From assembly GCA_018223035.1 (NCBI GenBank), contig JAAEZD010000001.1, forward strand, positions 1 through 64,000: a stretch of DNA of 64,000 nucleotides, read 5' to 3'. The notes under the pieces were generated by a model, which saw only the letters and a list, made by a program, of their open reading frames with translations, was not told the origin of the DNA and did no database searches. The position numbers and the translations under genes are program-made. Positions within the stretch are counted from its first letter, which is position 1. Each line of letters begins with the position of its first letter. The DNA comes from Heliomarina sp018223035 (lineage in GTDB: Bacteria; Pseudomonadota; Alphaproteobacteria; Rhodobacterales; Rhodobacteraceae). This document shows, one piece after another, positions 8,547 through 17,481 of this stretch.

Positions 8547-8936
8547 ATGACCACCGAACTCACCGTCCTGACCCTCGCGGCGCTGCTCCAGTTCGCGCAG
8601 TTCCTGATCTACTCCGCGCTTGCCAACAAGCAGGTCGGCCCGAAAAAGGCGCTCGGGCCACGCGATAACAAGATCGAACTCTCAGGCTATGCGGGCCGCG
8701 CCCAGCGCGCGCTGAACAACCATTTCGAGGGTCTAATCCTCTTTACCATCGCGGTTGTCGTCGTCACCCTTGGCGGTCAGTCCACCGGATTCACCCAAGG
8801 CTGCGCCTGGGTATACCTCATCGCGCGCGTCTTCTATGTGCCCGCTTATCTCATGGGACTTTCGCCCTGGCGCTCGGTCATCTGGACCTTTGGCCTTGGT
8901 GCGACGGTGCTGATGCTGCTGGCGGCGCTGGTCTGA
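8547..8936 (+). CDS. MAPEG family membrane protein
   Basis: A 129-residue membrane protein with about four hydrophobic segments and the MAPEG arrangement: a conserved basic loop (GPRDNKIELSGYAGRAQRALNNHFEG) in which RAQRALNNHFE matches the glutathione-binding ERxxNxxE-like motif of the family. Bacterial MAPEG proteins may act as glutathione transferases or peroxidases in the membrane, but the substrate cannot be read from sequence. It sits between sucB and lpd on the same strand; a set of regulatory-looking repeats separates it from lpd, so lpd may have its own promoter. Confidence 0.8.
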   Translation: MTTELTVLTLAALLQFAQFLIYSALANKQVGPKKALGPRDNKIELSGYAGRAQRALNNHFEGLILFTIAVVVVTLGGQSTGFTQGCAWVYLIARVFYVPAYLMGLSPWRSVIWTFGLGATVLMLLAALV

Positions 8937-8975
8937 TGCGCACCCCCGACCCCATACCCGATCAAATCCCGGCCG

Positions 8976-9014
8976 CTGTACGACCGGTGTACACATGCTG
9001 CACAGCCTGTGTAC
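8976..9014 (+). promoter_or_regulatory. Four NTGYAC hexamers at exact 11-bp steps upstream of lpd
   Basis: The hexamers are CTGTAC (8976), GTGTAC (8987), CTGCAC (8998) and GTGTAC (9009). Each begins eleven bases after the last, so all fall on roughly the same face of the helix. GTGTAC and its variants are near-palindromes. The array ends 48 bases before the lpd start. The same pattern occurs before greA (34900-34949). This looks like an operator for a protein that binds cooperatively to direct repeats; I cannot name the regulator. Confidence 0.65.
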
Positions 9015-9062
9015 GGAAATCACCCCCCCATTTCCGGCCACGTCTCGGATAAAGGAGAACAC

Positions 9063-10451
9063 ATGTCCAGCTACGACGTCATCATCATCGGCTCCGGCCC
9101 CGGCGGCTATGTCTGCGCCATTCGCTGCGCGCAACTGGGGCTCAAGGTGGCCTGTGTCGAAGGTCGTGAAACGCTTGGCGGCACCTGCCTGAACGTGGGT
9201 TGCATCCCCTCCAAGGCCCTGCTTCACGCCAGCCACATGCTGCACGAGGCCGAGCATAATTTCGCCGCGATGGGCCTCAAGGGCAAATCCCCCTCGGTCG
9301 ACTGGAAACAGATGCTCTCCTACAAGCAGGACACCATCGACACCAACACCAAAGGCATCGAATTCCTGTTCAAAAAGAACAAGGTAGACTGGATCAAGGG
9401 CTGGGCCAGCATCCCCGAGGCGGGCAAGGTCAAGGTCGGCGACGACGTGCACGAAGCCAAGAACATCATCATCGCCTCCGGGTCTGAGGTTTCTCCGCTC
9501 AAGGGTGTCGAGGTCGACGAGAAAGTCGTCGTGACCTCCACCGGCGCGCTGGAACTGACTAAAGTGCCGAAAAAGATGGTGGTGATCGGCGCGGGTGTCA
9601 TCGGACTCGAACTCGGCTCGGTCTACAAACGTCTGGGCGCCGAGGTAACGGTTATTGAATACCTCGATGCGATCACCCCTGGCATGGACGGCGAGGTGCA
9701 GAAGACCTTCCAGCGTCTGCTGAAAAAGCAGGGCATGGAATTCGTCATGGGCGCCGCCGTGCAAAAGACCGAGGCGACCAAAACCAAGGCCAAGGTGACC
9801 TACAAGCTCAAGAAAGACGACAGCGAACACGAAATCGACGCCGACGTGGTCCTGCTGGCCACCGGCCGCCGCCCCTATACCGAAGGTCTCGGTCTCGACT
9901 CTCTGGGCGTAGAGATGTCCGAGCGCGGCCAGATCAAGGTCGGCAAGGACTGGCAGACCAACGTCAAGGGCATTTATGCCATCGGTGACTGCATCGACGG
10001 CCCGATGCTGGCCCACAAGGCCGAGGACGAAGGCATGGCCGCCGCCGAACAGGTCGCAGGCAAGCATGGTCATGTGAACTACGGCGTCATCCCCGGCGTG
10101 ATCTACACCCACCCCGAGGTCGCCAATGTCGGCGAAACCGAGGAGGCGCTGAAGAAAGAGGGACGCGCCTACAAGGTCGGCAAGTTCTCCTTCATGGGCA
10201 ACGGCCGGGCCAAGGCGAACTTTGCCGCCGACGGGTTCGTCAAGATCCTCGCCGACAAGGAAACAGACCGCATCCTTGGTGCCCATATCATCGGGCCAAG
10301 CGCAGGCGACCTGATCCACGAAATCTGCGTCGCGATGGAATTCGGCGCCAGCGCCGAGGACCTGGCGCTCACCTGCCATGCGCATCCGACCTATTCCGAG
10401 GCCGTGCGCGAAGCGGCGCTTGCCTGTGGCGACGGGCCAATCCACTCCTGA
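9063..10451 (+). CDS. lpd: Dihydrolipoyl dehydrogenase (E3)
   Basis: E3 reoxidises the dihydrolipoyl arms of SucB with FAD and NAD+. The protein has 462 residues. Its FAD motif is VIIIGSGPGG at the N-terminus. The redox disulfide is Cys42-Cys47 in GGTCLNVGCIPSK. The NAD-binding motif GAGVIGLELGSVYKRLGAEV and the FAD motif YAIGDCIDGPMLAHKAEDEG follow. The C-terminal interface domain has the catalytic CHAHPTYSEAV. ATG 9063 is preceded by AAGGAG eight bases upstream. The gene closes the suc operon and is followed by a strong terminator. The 11-bp repeat array upstream suggests that it can also be controlled separately. Confidence 0.97.
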   Translation: MSSYDVIIIGSGPGGYVCAIRCAQLGLKVACVEGRETLGGTCLNVGCIPSKALLHASHMLHEAEHNFAAMGLKGKSPSVDWKQMLSYKQDTIDTNTKGIEFLFKKNKVDWIKGWASIPEAGKVKVGDDVHEAKNIIIASGSEVSPLKGVEVDEKVVVTSTGALELTKVPKKMVVIGAGVIGLELGSVYKRLGAEVTVIEYLDAITPGMDGEVQKTFQRLLKKQGMEFVMGAAVQKTEATKTKAKVTYKLKKDDSEHEIDADVVLLATGRRPYTEGLGLDSLGVEMSERGQIKVGKDWQTNVKGIYAIGDCIDGPMLAHKAEDEGMAAAEQVAGKHGHVNYGVIPGVIYTHPEVANVGETEEALKKEGRAYKVGKFSFMGNGRAKANFAADGFVKILADKETDRILGAHIIGPSAGDLIHEICVAMEFGASAEDLALTCHAHPTYSEAVREAALACGDGPIHS

Positions 10452-10484
10452 CGGCCCGCAGGCGCAGATTGCCAAGACAATCAG

Positions 10485-10512
10485 AACCCCGGTATCACCG
10501 CCGGGGTTTTGC
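10485..10512 (+). terminator. Rho-independent terminator after lpd
   Basis: AACCCCGG (10485-10492) pairs with CCGGGGTT (10501-10508) around an eight-base loop, followed by a run of T. It ends the suc operon, 33 bases past the lpd stop. Confidence 0.85.
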
Positions 10513-10530
10513 ATTTCTGAGGGGGAGGCC

Positions 10531-10890
10531 ATGTCCGGCACCGGCATCGCGAAAAGCCTGCTGGCCGTCTGGGCCGGGGTCTATGCGGCCTCGGTGCTGC
10601 AATTCCTGTTCATTGAGCCCAGCGGCGAAGGGTTCACCCGCGGGCTCAACCAGATCATGGCCTTCCTGTCATGGCAACTGCTGGCCGCGATCATCGGCTT
10701 TACCGCATGGTTCGCCGGGCGCAAACACAGCCCCAGGCGCGCCCTGCGCCTCTTGCTTCGGTTGCCGCTTATATTGGCCGGACTCCTTTTTGGTGGGCTG
10801 ATCCTGCTGATCGCCTACGCCCAGCTGGCACCACCTCCCGAGCGTCCAGCTCAGCCGCCCGAACAGCCCGCCAGAACCGCAAGGCCCTGA
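10531..10890 (+). CDS. Small membrane protein of unknown function
   Basis: A 119-residue protein with three hydrophobic segments (about residues 8-27, 40-62 and 72-97) and a Pro-rich C-terminal tail. I chose ATG 10531, which follows GGGGGAGG directly upstream; the longer frame reaching back into lpd is not plausible. No family is recognised. It stands alone after the lpd terminator and is convergent with the next gene, with one base between the stops. Confidence 0.6.
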   Translation: MSGTGIAKSLLAVWAGVYAASVLQFLFIEPSGEGFTRGLNQIMAFLSWQLLAAIIGFTAWFAGRKHSPRRALRLLLRLPLILAGLLFGGLILLIAYAQLAPPPERPAQPPEQPARTARP

Positions 10891-10891
10891 T

Positions 10892-11497
10892 TCACCAGAG
10901 CGTTTCCGCCGCCCGCTTGGGCCATGCCTGATCATAGGGAGCCCCGCCCTCCTCTCCTTCGGTCATCTCGGCAAGGATGTCTCCGGGGCTTGGCAGGTCT
11001 TCGGGCGCAGGCTCACCGGACCAGAGGCCCGAGCGCAGCAGGGCGCGCGCGCATTGGGTATAGATTTCGGCAATGGAAATCACGATCACCGTCGCGGGCA
11101 AGCGCCCCTTCTTCTCAAACCGCTGCCGCAGGTCCGTATCCGCCGACAGCCGCGCGGTTCCGTTCACCCGCACCACCGTGTTCGATCCGGGCACCATGAA
11201 CATCAGCGACACCCGCCCGTCCGTCACGATATTCCGAAGCGAATCCAGACGGTTGTTTCCGCGCCAGTCGGGCATGGCCAGCGTGCCGGGGTCCAGCTCC
11301 ATCACGCAGGGGCCATCGTCCCCACGGGGGCTGCCGTCGGTGCCGCCTTCGCCCACCGTGGTCAGCACGCAGAGCTTCGAGAACATGATCCACTTGCGAT
11401 AAAGCGGCGTCATCTGCCGCGCCACCTTGCGGATTGCCGCACTTGGCGGCGTGCCATACAACGCCTCAAGCGACGCGATATCGTCAATCCAGTTCAT
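10892..11497 (-). CDS. Pyridoxamine 5'-phosphate oxidase-like FMN-binding protein (MSMEG_1061-like)
   Basis: A 201-residue protein resembling the PPOX split-barrel family of putative flavin-dependent oxidoreductases. The N-terminal helix-rich part (SLEALYGTPPSAAIRKV) leads to the barrel: FSKLCVLTTVGEGGTDGSPRGD, then GNNRLDSLRNIVTDGRVSLMFMVPG and RVNGTARLS. The subgroup usually shows exactly this SPRGD and GNxRxDSLxNI pattern. Substrate unknown. It overlaps the upstream acyltransferase gene by 14 bases, so the two are probably one operon. Confidence 0.85.
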   Translation of the reverse strand: MNWIDDIASLEALYGTPPSAAIRKVARQMTPLYRKWIMFSKLCVLTTVGEGGTDGSPRGDDGPCVMELDPGTLAMPDWRGNNRLDSLRNIVTDGRVSLMFMVPGSNTVVRVNGTARLSADTDLRQRFEKKGRLPATVIVISIAEIYTQCARALLRSGLWSGEPAPEDLPSPGDILAEMTEGEEGGAPYDQAWPKRAAETLW

Positions 11498-12224
11498 TAA
11501 GATCGAACCCCGCTTCTTTCATCAACGCGTTCGAGCGTGTCTCGACACGTTTTTCCAGCTCGGCCATGAACTCGGCCCGTGGCATGCCCGGCGCGATCGG
11601 ATCGAGAAACTCGACCACCGCCAGCCCCGGATAGCGCATGATCCCTTTACGCGGCCAGAACAGGCCGACATTGGTCGCCGCCGGATAGCAGGGTTCTTCC
11701 AGCCCGTCATAGAGCAGCGCCGCCCCGACCTTGTACGGCAGCCGCGCGCCGGGCGTGACCCTTGTGCCCTGCGGATAGATCACCAGCTGACCGGGGTCGA
11801 CGAATTCGGCCGCCACGTCCTTGACCAGTTGGGCGATTGCCCGGCCACGTTTTTTGCGATCCACCGGGATACAACCGATCCGCTTGGCATATAATCCGAT
11901 GACTGGCGTCCAGAGCAGCTCGCGTTTCATGATGAACTTGGCCTGCGGAACCGCCTGAAAGATCAGGATGATATCAAGGAACGACTGGTGCTTGGCCGCG
12001 ATGATCACTTCGCCCGTGGGCACCGTGCCGCGCACTTCGCTGCGGATACCGACCAGCACCCGTGCCAGCCAGCGTGCCCAGACACAGAACAGCTTGCAGG
12101 CGCGCCGCGCGGCCTTGCGCGAAAACAGCGCGAAAGGCGCGAAGACCAGTCCCAGCACCGCCATCCCCGCATAGGTCAGGATGATGAACATCACCGAGCG
12201 GAGCCAGCGGAACGCATGGGACAT
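11484..12224 (-). CDS. plsC: 1-acyl-sn-glycerol-3-phosphate acyltransferase (PlsC type)
   Basis: PlsC transfers a second acyl chain to lysophosphatidate at the inner membrane to form phosphatidate. The 246-residue protein starts with hydrophobic segments at about residues 9-35. It then has the acyltransferase motif HQSFLD (the HX4D catalytic pair), the KRELLWTPVIG block and the IYPQGTR motif (EGTR-like, here with Gln). These are the family's three diagnostic blocks. The stop of ftsX coincides with its start region (12224), so translation may be coupled to the ftsE-ftsX pair. The chromosome may hold other PlsC paralogues. Confidence 0.9.
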   Translation of the reverse strand: MSHAFRWLRSVMFIILTYAGMAVLGLVFAPFALFSRKAARRACKLFCVWARWLARVLVGIRSEVRGTVPTGEVIIAAKHQSFLDIILIFQAVPQAKFIMKRELLWTPVIGLYAKRIGCIPVDRKKRGRAIAQLVKDVAAEFVDPGQLVIYPQGTRVTPGARLPYKVGAALLYDGLEEPCYPAATNVGLFWPRKGIMRYPGLAVVEFLDPIAPGMPRAEFMAELEKRVETRSNALMKEAGFDLNELD

Positions 12225-13123
12225 CAGCTTATCTCCTCAAGCCGGCGCCGGGCCGCGAACCACGTTGCGGCAAAAGCCACCAGCGCCCCAAGGATCGGGA
12301 TCAGCAGCGGTGCGAACCAGCCCGCCCCCTGAAAGCCAAGCCCGGTGAGGAACCCGCCCGCATTCGACGCTTCGGGGAGCAAAAGGACACCTGCCATGCC
12401 AAAGGCCACCCCCGCCGCCGCCCCGAGCAAGGCCCGGATGGTGAAACGGCGCACGAAAGCCTGCGCGATATAGCTGTCGCGCGCGCCGACCAGCCGCAGC
12501 ACAAGGATCACCTGCGCATTTGCCGCCAGCGCCGCATTCGCCGCCAGCGTGATCATCGCCGCCGTCGCCCCCCCGATCAGCAGGATCGAGAACACACCAA
12601 GACGGCGCAGGCTGTTCGCCGCCTCGACCAGCGGACGCCGCCAGCGTGTATGATCGTCAAGCACCGCACCGGGCACTTCGGCGGCAAGACGCAGGCGCAG
12701 ACCTTCAGCGTCATAGCCTTCGTCATCCTCGATCACCTCGATGAGCTGCGGCACCGGCAGGCTGTCGAGCGGCAGATCGGCCCCGAACCACGGGGCAAGC
12801 AGGGCCGCCTGTTCCTCGTCACTCAGCGCCCGTGCGCTGGCGATGCCCGGCGTCTGTTCCAGCACCGCAAGTGCCGCACTGGTCTGGGCCGCCTTCTGAT
12901 CTGCCGGTGCGCTGATGCGCAGCGTGGCGCTGCGGGCCAGCTCATCCGACCAACGATCCGCCAGCCTCCCCGCCGCCAGTGACAGGGCCAGCGCGAAAAC
13001 CGCAAGGAAGGCCATCGCGGCCGAGGCAAAAAGAGTCAGATGCGCAGTAAAACCCGAAGGCGGCACGACCCGGTCGGCCTGCGCATCACCGAGCAAAAGA
13101 GTACGGATACGGCCATTGCTCAC
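12224..13123 (-). CDS. ftsX: Cell-division ABC transporter permease FtsX
   Basis: FtsX is the membrane partner of FtsE. The pair activates peptidoglycan hydrolases at the division septum rather than moving a solute. The 299-residue protein has one membrane segment at about residues 27-50, a periplasmic domain to about residue 165, and three further segments, which is the FtsX topology. I chose GTG 13123 because it overlaps the ftsE stop as GTGA and gives the usual family length. The longer open frame upstream is antisense-biased sequence inside ftsE. Confidence 0.9.
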   Translation of the reverse strand: MSNGRIRTLLLGDAQADRVVPPSGFTAHLTLFASAAMAFLAVFALALSLAAGRLADRWSDELARSATLRISAPADQKAAQTSAALAVLEQTPGIASARALSDEEQAALLAPWFGADLPLDSLPVPQLIEVIEDDEGYDAEGLRLRLAAEVPGAVLDDHTRWRRPLVEAANSLRRLGVFSILLIGGATAAMITLAANAALAANAQVILVLRLVGARDSYIAQAFVRRFTIRALLGAAAGVAFGMAGVLLLPEASNAGGFLTGLGFQGAGWFAPLLIPILGALVAFAATWFAARRRLEEIS

Positions 13124-13797
13124 AGGTCCGACCCCGCCAGTTGCAGCCTGCGGTTGGAAATCCGCAGCACCCGCGCCTGAACCTGGCTCTTGGCGGCCCG
13201 GATCAGCGCCAGATCGTGGCTCGCGATCAGCACGGTCTTGCCCATCTTGTTCAACTCCACCAGCAGATGCAGCAGGCGTTGCGACATCTCCCAGTCCACG
13301 TTCCCGGTCGGCTCGTCCGCCAGCACCACGTCGGGCGACATGATGACCGCCCGCGCAAGTGCCGCGCGCTGCCTTTCCCCCCCCGACAGTTCCGGCGGCA
13401 GGGCATCCGCGCGCCCGGCCAGCCCGACCCATTTCATCAATTCAGCAAGGTTCTCGCTCTCGGCACGCTTGTCGCGGCCCGAAACGGTCAGCGGTAGCGC
13501 GATATTGTCGGCAACCGGCAAATGGTCGAGAAACTTGCAATCCTGATGCACGACGCCGATCCGGCGGCGCATCAGCGCGGTCTGGTCGCGATCAAGGCGG
13601 CGCATGTCCGCGTCGAACACCTTGACGGTGCCATGGGTCGGCAAAAGCGCCCCGTAGCACAGTTTCATCAGGGTGGTCTTGCCCGCGCCCGAGGGGCCGG
13701 TCAGAAAATGAAACGACCCGGGCATCAGGCGCACGGATACATCGCTCAGCAGCTCGCCACCGCCATAGCTGTAGCCCACATTTTCCAGCTCGATCAC
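13120..13797 (-). CDS. ftsE: Cell-division ABC transporter ATPase FtsE
   Basis: FtsE is the cytoplasmic ATPase of the FtsEX complex. The 225-residue protein has Walker A (GPSGAGKTT, about residues 34-42), the ABC signature LSGGERQRAALARA and Walker B VVLADEPTGN. It starts VIELENVGYSYG, the family's standard N-terminus. GTG 13797 is preceded by AGGGGG with a six-base spacer; an in-frame ATG at 13851 would add 18 unsupported residues. It overlaps ftsX by four bases. Confidence 0.93.
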   Translation of the reverse strand: MIELENVGYSYGGGELLSDVSVRLMPGSFHFLTGPSGAGKTTLMKLCYGALLPTHGTVKVFDADMRRLDRDQTALMRRRIGVVHQDCKFLDHLPVADNIALPLTVSGRDKRAESENLAELMKWVGLAGRADALPPELSGGERQRAALARAVIMSPDVVLADEPTGNVDWEMSQRLLHLLVELNKMGKTVLIASHDLALIRAAKSQVQARVLRISNRRLQLAGSDL

Positions 13798-13903
13798 GTA
13801 AGACCCCCTGTACGCCCCGGGTCTTTTGCCTGACTGTCCCGGCAGATTCAATGCCGATTGGTCACGGTCGATTCATCGCTCTGGTTTCGTTGAGAATTCG
13901 ACT

Positions 13904-13932
13904 TTGCGCAGCGACTCAACACGGCCTATGAT
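13904..13932 (+). promoter_or_regulatory. Probable sigma-70 promoter of the zinc-ribbon gene
   Basis: TTGCGC (13904-13909) and TATGAT (13927-13932) are separated by exactly 17 bases. The -10 box ends 48 bases before the ATG at 13981. It lies in the 183-base divergent space between ftsE and the zinc-ribbon gene. Confidence 0.5.
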
Positions 13933-13980
13933 AGCGAAAACGAAAAATCGGCAGGCATTTCCCGAGGAGCTGAGCGCCAT

Positions 13981-14814
13981 ATGCGAATAATTTGCCCCAA
14001 TTGCGGCGCGCAATATGAGGTCCCCGATGAGGTCATCCCTCTCGACGGGCGCGACGTGCAATGCTCCAATTGCGGCGATACCTGGTACCAGACCCATCCC
14101 GACGCCATGCTCGACCAGGAACTCGCAGGCGATGACAGCGACGGGCTGCCCGAAGCGGCACCCGAGTCCATGCCCCCGCCGCCCCAGTTCGAAACGGAAA
14201 CCGAGATCGAGGAAGAGCTCGACATGGAATCCGATATCGACGAAGTGCCCGATGTCCTGCGCGAACGTGCGGGCCAGCCACGCCGCGAGCTGAGTCCGGA
14301 TGTTGCCGACATTCTCCGCGCCGAAGCCGAACACGAAGCGCGTCTGCGCGAGGCCGAGAGCAGCGTTTTCGAAAGCCAGGGAGAATTGGGACTGGAAGAA
14401 GCCCCGGCCACGGACACGGTCCGCCGGGTACGCGAAGCCCGCGAGCGCATGGCGCTGATGCGCGGCAAGACCCCCGATGCCCAGCCCACGCTGACACCGG
14501 ACGAAACGCCGTCACGCAAGCAGTTCCTGCCCGATATCGATGAGCTGAATTCAAGCCTGCGGGCCGAAGGCCCCGGTGGCAAGACCGCCGATCTGCCGGT
14601 GCGCCACCAGTCCAGCGAAAAATCGAGACGCGGTTTCGGGCGCGGCTTTACGCTGATGCTGCTGCTGGCCGCGATCCTCGTGCTGGTCTATGTGAATGCC
14701 GACCGCATCGCGACGAACCTGCCGGCGCTGCGCCCCACGCTCGACACCTATGTGGCATTCATCAACGATGCTCGGATCTGGCTAGACACCCAGATCCGGC
14801 AGCTGACGCCCTGA
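13981..14814 (+). CDS. MJ0042-type zinc-ribbon protein with one C-terminal membrane segment
   Basis: The 277-residue protein starts with a four-cysteine zinc ribbon: Cys5, Cys8, Cys28 and Cys31 in CPNCG and CSNCG. A long acidic middle region follows (EEELDMESDIDEVPD). A single hydrophobic segment lies at about residues 217-236 (FTLMLLLAAILVLVYV). This layout matches small alphaproteobacterial proteins with an N-terminal zinc_ribbon_5 domain and a membrane anchor; their role is not settled. It has its own promoter and is divergent from ftsE. Confidence 0.85.
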   Translation: MRIICPNCGAQYEVPDEVIPLDGRDVQCSNCGDTWYQTHPDAMLDQELAGDDSDGLPEAAPESMPPPPQFETETEIEEELDMESDIDEVPDVLRERAGQPRRELSPDVADILRAEAEHEARLREAESSVFESQGELGLEEAPATDTVRRVREARERMALMRGKTPDAQPTLTPDETPSRKQFLPDIDELNSSLRAEGPGGKTADLPVRHQSSEKSRRGFGRGFTLMLLLAAILVLVYVNADRIATNLPALRPTLDTYVAFINDARIWLDTQIRQLTP

Positions 14815-14830
14815 CCGGACGCCCCGGCCC

Positions 14831-17446
14831 TCAGAACCGGTCCAGCAACCTTTCGAGGTAGTCGAGTTCCATCTGCGGACGCTCGCCTTCGCCGGTGCGG
14901 CGGCGGATCTCGTCCAGCAATTCGCGCGCGCGGCGATAGACATCCTCGCCCTGCAACAGGTTCTCGTCTGTCCCGATCGACCCGTTGGAACCCGCGTTGC
15001 GGCCAAGCGGATCACGGTTGCGGGCGCGTTCCTGCCCCTCGGCCATGCCCTGCCCGGGCTGCGATTGCTGCTCCTGCTGGGCCATTGCCTCGCCAAGAGC
15101 CCGCATGCCTTCGCGCAGGGCCTCCATCGCTTCGGACTGCTGATCGATGGCCTCGGCCAGATCGTCGCGGCGCAGAGAGTCCTCGGCTCCCTCCATTGCA
15201 CGGCCCGCCCGGTCCAGCGCATCCCGCGCGGCCTGACCTTCCTCGGTGCCGCCGCCGGGAAGATTACCCTGCTGGCGGCGTAGTTCATCGCGCAGCTCAC
15301 GCTGGCGCTGTGCAAGGTTCTCGGCCATGCCGCCCTGCCCCTGCTGATCGCCCTCCGCCTGTCCTTGGCCTTGGTTCTGACCCGGATTTTGGCCTTGGCC
15401 CTGACCCTGATTTTCGCCGGGGTTCTGGCCGTTTTGACCCTGATGGCTCTGGCCCCGGCCCTGACCGCCGCTTTGGCCTTCGTTATTCTCGCTCTGCCCG
15501 CTCTGGGCATTCGGGTTGAACTGTTCCTGAAGATCGCGGAACGCCTGATCCGACAGACCCTGCTGCTCGCGCAGCGTCTCTGACAGCCCCTGCATCGCCT
15601 GCTCGCCCGGCGACTGACCGCCCTGACCTTGCGTGACGCGCATATTCTCCATCATCTGCTGCAATTCCTGCAACGCCTGCTGGGCTTCGGCCATGCGGCC
15701 CTGTTCCATCAGCTCCTGAATGCGGTCCATCATCCGTTGCAGATCGTCCTGCGACATCTGCATGGAATTCTCGGACATCTGCTGCTGTTCGCCCTCTTCG
15801 CCATTCTGTTGCTGCTGCTGGGCAAGCTGGCGCATGTATTCATCGGTGGCGCGGCGCAATTCGTCCATCAGCTCGGCGATTTCCTCATCCGAGGCGCCGT
15901 TCTTCATCGCCTCGGCCAGACGTTCCTGTGCCCGGCGCAGACGTTCCAGCGCGTCGCTCAGATCGCCCTCTTCCAGCAGGATGGCTAGATCCCACATCGC
16001 CTGCGACAGCTCAGCCTGCTGTTCGGCCTTCAGACCATAATCCATCATCGTTTCAAGACGACGCAGGATGGTGCGGAACCGCAGGTAAGCGGTTTCCGAG
16101 CGGAATACCTCGTCGGGGCGGTGCGACACGGCACGCATGATCTGCGAAATGCGCGGCGCGTTTTCCCGCGTCCAGAGCAGGTCGCGGCGCATCTCGATCA
16201 CCGCCGCCGCCATCGGATCAAAGAACCGACGACCGGGCAGAACCGCCTTGAACTCGGCAGGGGCCGATTTCTGGCCCGCCGCATCCTCCACCACCAGCGA
16301 GAAGGTCACCGGCAGGTTGGCCCATGCGTGCTGCGAAAAATCCTCGATCAGGTTCTCGTCGAATGCCGCCCGGTCGCCCGCAATCGGCATCGGCAGTGGC
16401 ACTGCGATATCGTCGCGCGGCTGCGGCTCGCTGCTCAGCCCATAGCGACGATCCACCGCCCCAAGGTCCAGAGTTATCACCGCTTCGCCAGCGACGACCC
16501 CGTAATCGTCATGCGCCGAATAGGGCAGCGTCATCTGCCCAAGTGCCTCGGCATCGGGCGGGCCGGTCACTTCGACACCGGGCAGTTCGTCCTCGATCAG
16601 GGCGATGGTCCATTCGGCCCCGCCGCTGCCATCGATGCGCAATTCGCCATCTTGGTTGACGTCGAATTCGTGCATCTGGTCCGCCGCCGGTGGCAGCTCA
16701 CCCACGCGGCCGGAAACGGATTCGACCAGCGACAGCTCGCCGGGCTGACCATAAAGCCGCAGGGTGATCCGGCTGCCCTGCAGCACTTCGATCACATCGG
16801 AATCCATATCGGCAAGGTAGAGCGTCGGCTTGCCGGTATAGCGTGGCGGTTCGATCCAGCCTTCCCATGTCGGGCCGACCGCCGCCTGCGCAGCTCCGGG
16901 CGTCATATCGGTCACGGAACTGACCCGCCAGATAGATCCAAACACCAGCGCCACCGCCAGTGCCAGCATCGCCACGTAGCGCAGCGCAAAGGGGTCGCGC
17001 CGGGCAATCCGCAGATCTGGACGCGCCGGTTGGGCGCGCGAGGCACGGTCTGCCATGCGCTGCTGATGCGCGGCCCAGACCGCCGCCGAGGCGGAATCGC
17101 CAGCGCCAACCGCCTGTTCGTCAAGCAGCGCCTGAATCGGTCGCCCCGGCAGGGTCTCGTCCAGACGCACCAGCGCCTCGTCCCGGCTTGGCCAGTGGAA
17201 ACGTCGGATGCCGATATAAAGTGTCGCGAGCAGGGCCAGCGCGAAAATCGCCCCCGCAGCCCAGACCAGTTCGACCCCGACATGATCCTGAACACCCAGC
17301 ATCAGCAGGGCGGCGCCCAGCATCAGAACCGACCCGGCGGGCCAGAATGACCGCAGGGTCCGTTCGGCAACCAGACCGCATTGGGTCAGGAAGACAGGCA
17401 GGCGCAGTTTCAGAAGGGCGGTTTCAATGCCATGTCGTTGGGCCAT
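14831..17446 (-). CDS. TIGR02302/DUF4175 family large membrane protein
   Basis: An 871-residue protein with two hydrophobic segments near residues 38-80 and a third near 155-172. A long extracytoplasmic part with beta-rich sequence follows, then a helical Glu/Gln region. Residues of about 560-740 are very rich in Gln, Gly and Asn (for example QGQGQNPGQNQGQGQ), a low-complexity linker. The C-terminus is helical and charged. This matches the alphaproteobacterial TIGR02302 family, whose function is not known. It is 35 bases downstream of lysA on the same strand. Confidence 0.85.
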   Translation of the reverse strand: MAQRHGIETALLKLRLPVFLTQCGLVAERTLRSFWPAGSVLMLGAALLMLGVQDHVGVELVWAAGAIFALALLATLYIGIRRFHWPSRDEALVRLDETLPGRPIQALLDEQAVGAGDSASAAVWAAHQQRMADRASRAQPARPDLRIARRDPFALRYVAMLALAVALVFGSIWRVSSVTDMTPGAAQAAVGPTWEGWIEPPRYTGKPTLYLADMDSDVIEVLQGSRITLRLYGQPGELSLVESVSGRVGELPPAADQMHEFDVNQDGELRIDGSGGAEWTIALIEDELPGVEVTGPPDAEALGQMTLPYSAHDDYGVVAGEAVITLDLGAVDRRYGLSSEPQPRDDIAVPLPMPIAGDRAAFDENLIEDFSQHAWANLPVTFSLVVEDAAGQKSAPAEFKAVLPGRRFFDPMAAAVIEMRRDLLWTRENAPRISQIMRAVSHRPDEVFRSETAYLRFRTILRRLETMMDYGLKAEQQAELSQAMWDLAILLEEGDLSDALERLRRAQERLAEAMKNGASDEEIAELMDELRRATDEYMRQLAQQQQQNGEEGEQQQMSENSMQMSQDDLQRMMDRIQELMEQGRMAEAQQALQELQQMMENMRVTQGQGGQSPGEQAMQGLSETLREQQGLSDQAFRDLQEQFNPNAQSGQSENNEGQSGGQGRGQSHQGQNGQNPGENQGQGQGQNPGQNQGQGQAEGDQQGQGGMAENLAQRQRELRDELRRQQGNLPGGGTEEGQAARDALDRAGRAMEGAEDSLRRDDLAEAIDQQSEAMEALREGMRALGEAMAQQEQQSQPGQGMAEGQERARNRDPLGRNAGSNGSIGTDENLLQGEDVYRRARELLDEIRRRTGEGERPQMELDYLERLLDRF

Positions 17447-17481
17447 AAAGCTCTCCAGTCGGCAATGACCGCTGGTTCACG

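Noticed and set aside
8976..9014. CRISPR-like array
   Set aside because: The repeated unit is six bases with a five-base spacer, far shorter than CRISPR repeats and spacers, and no cas genes are present.
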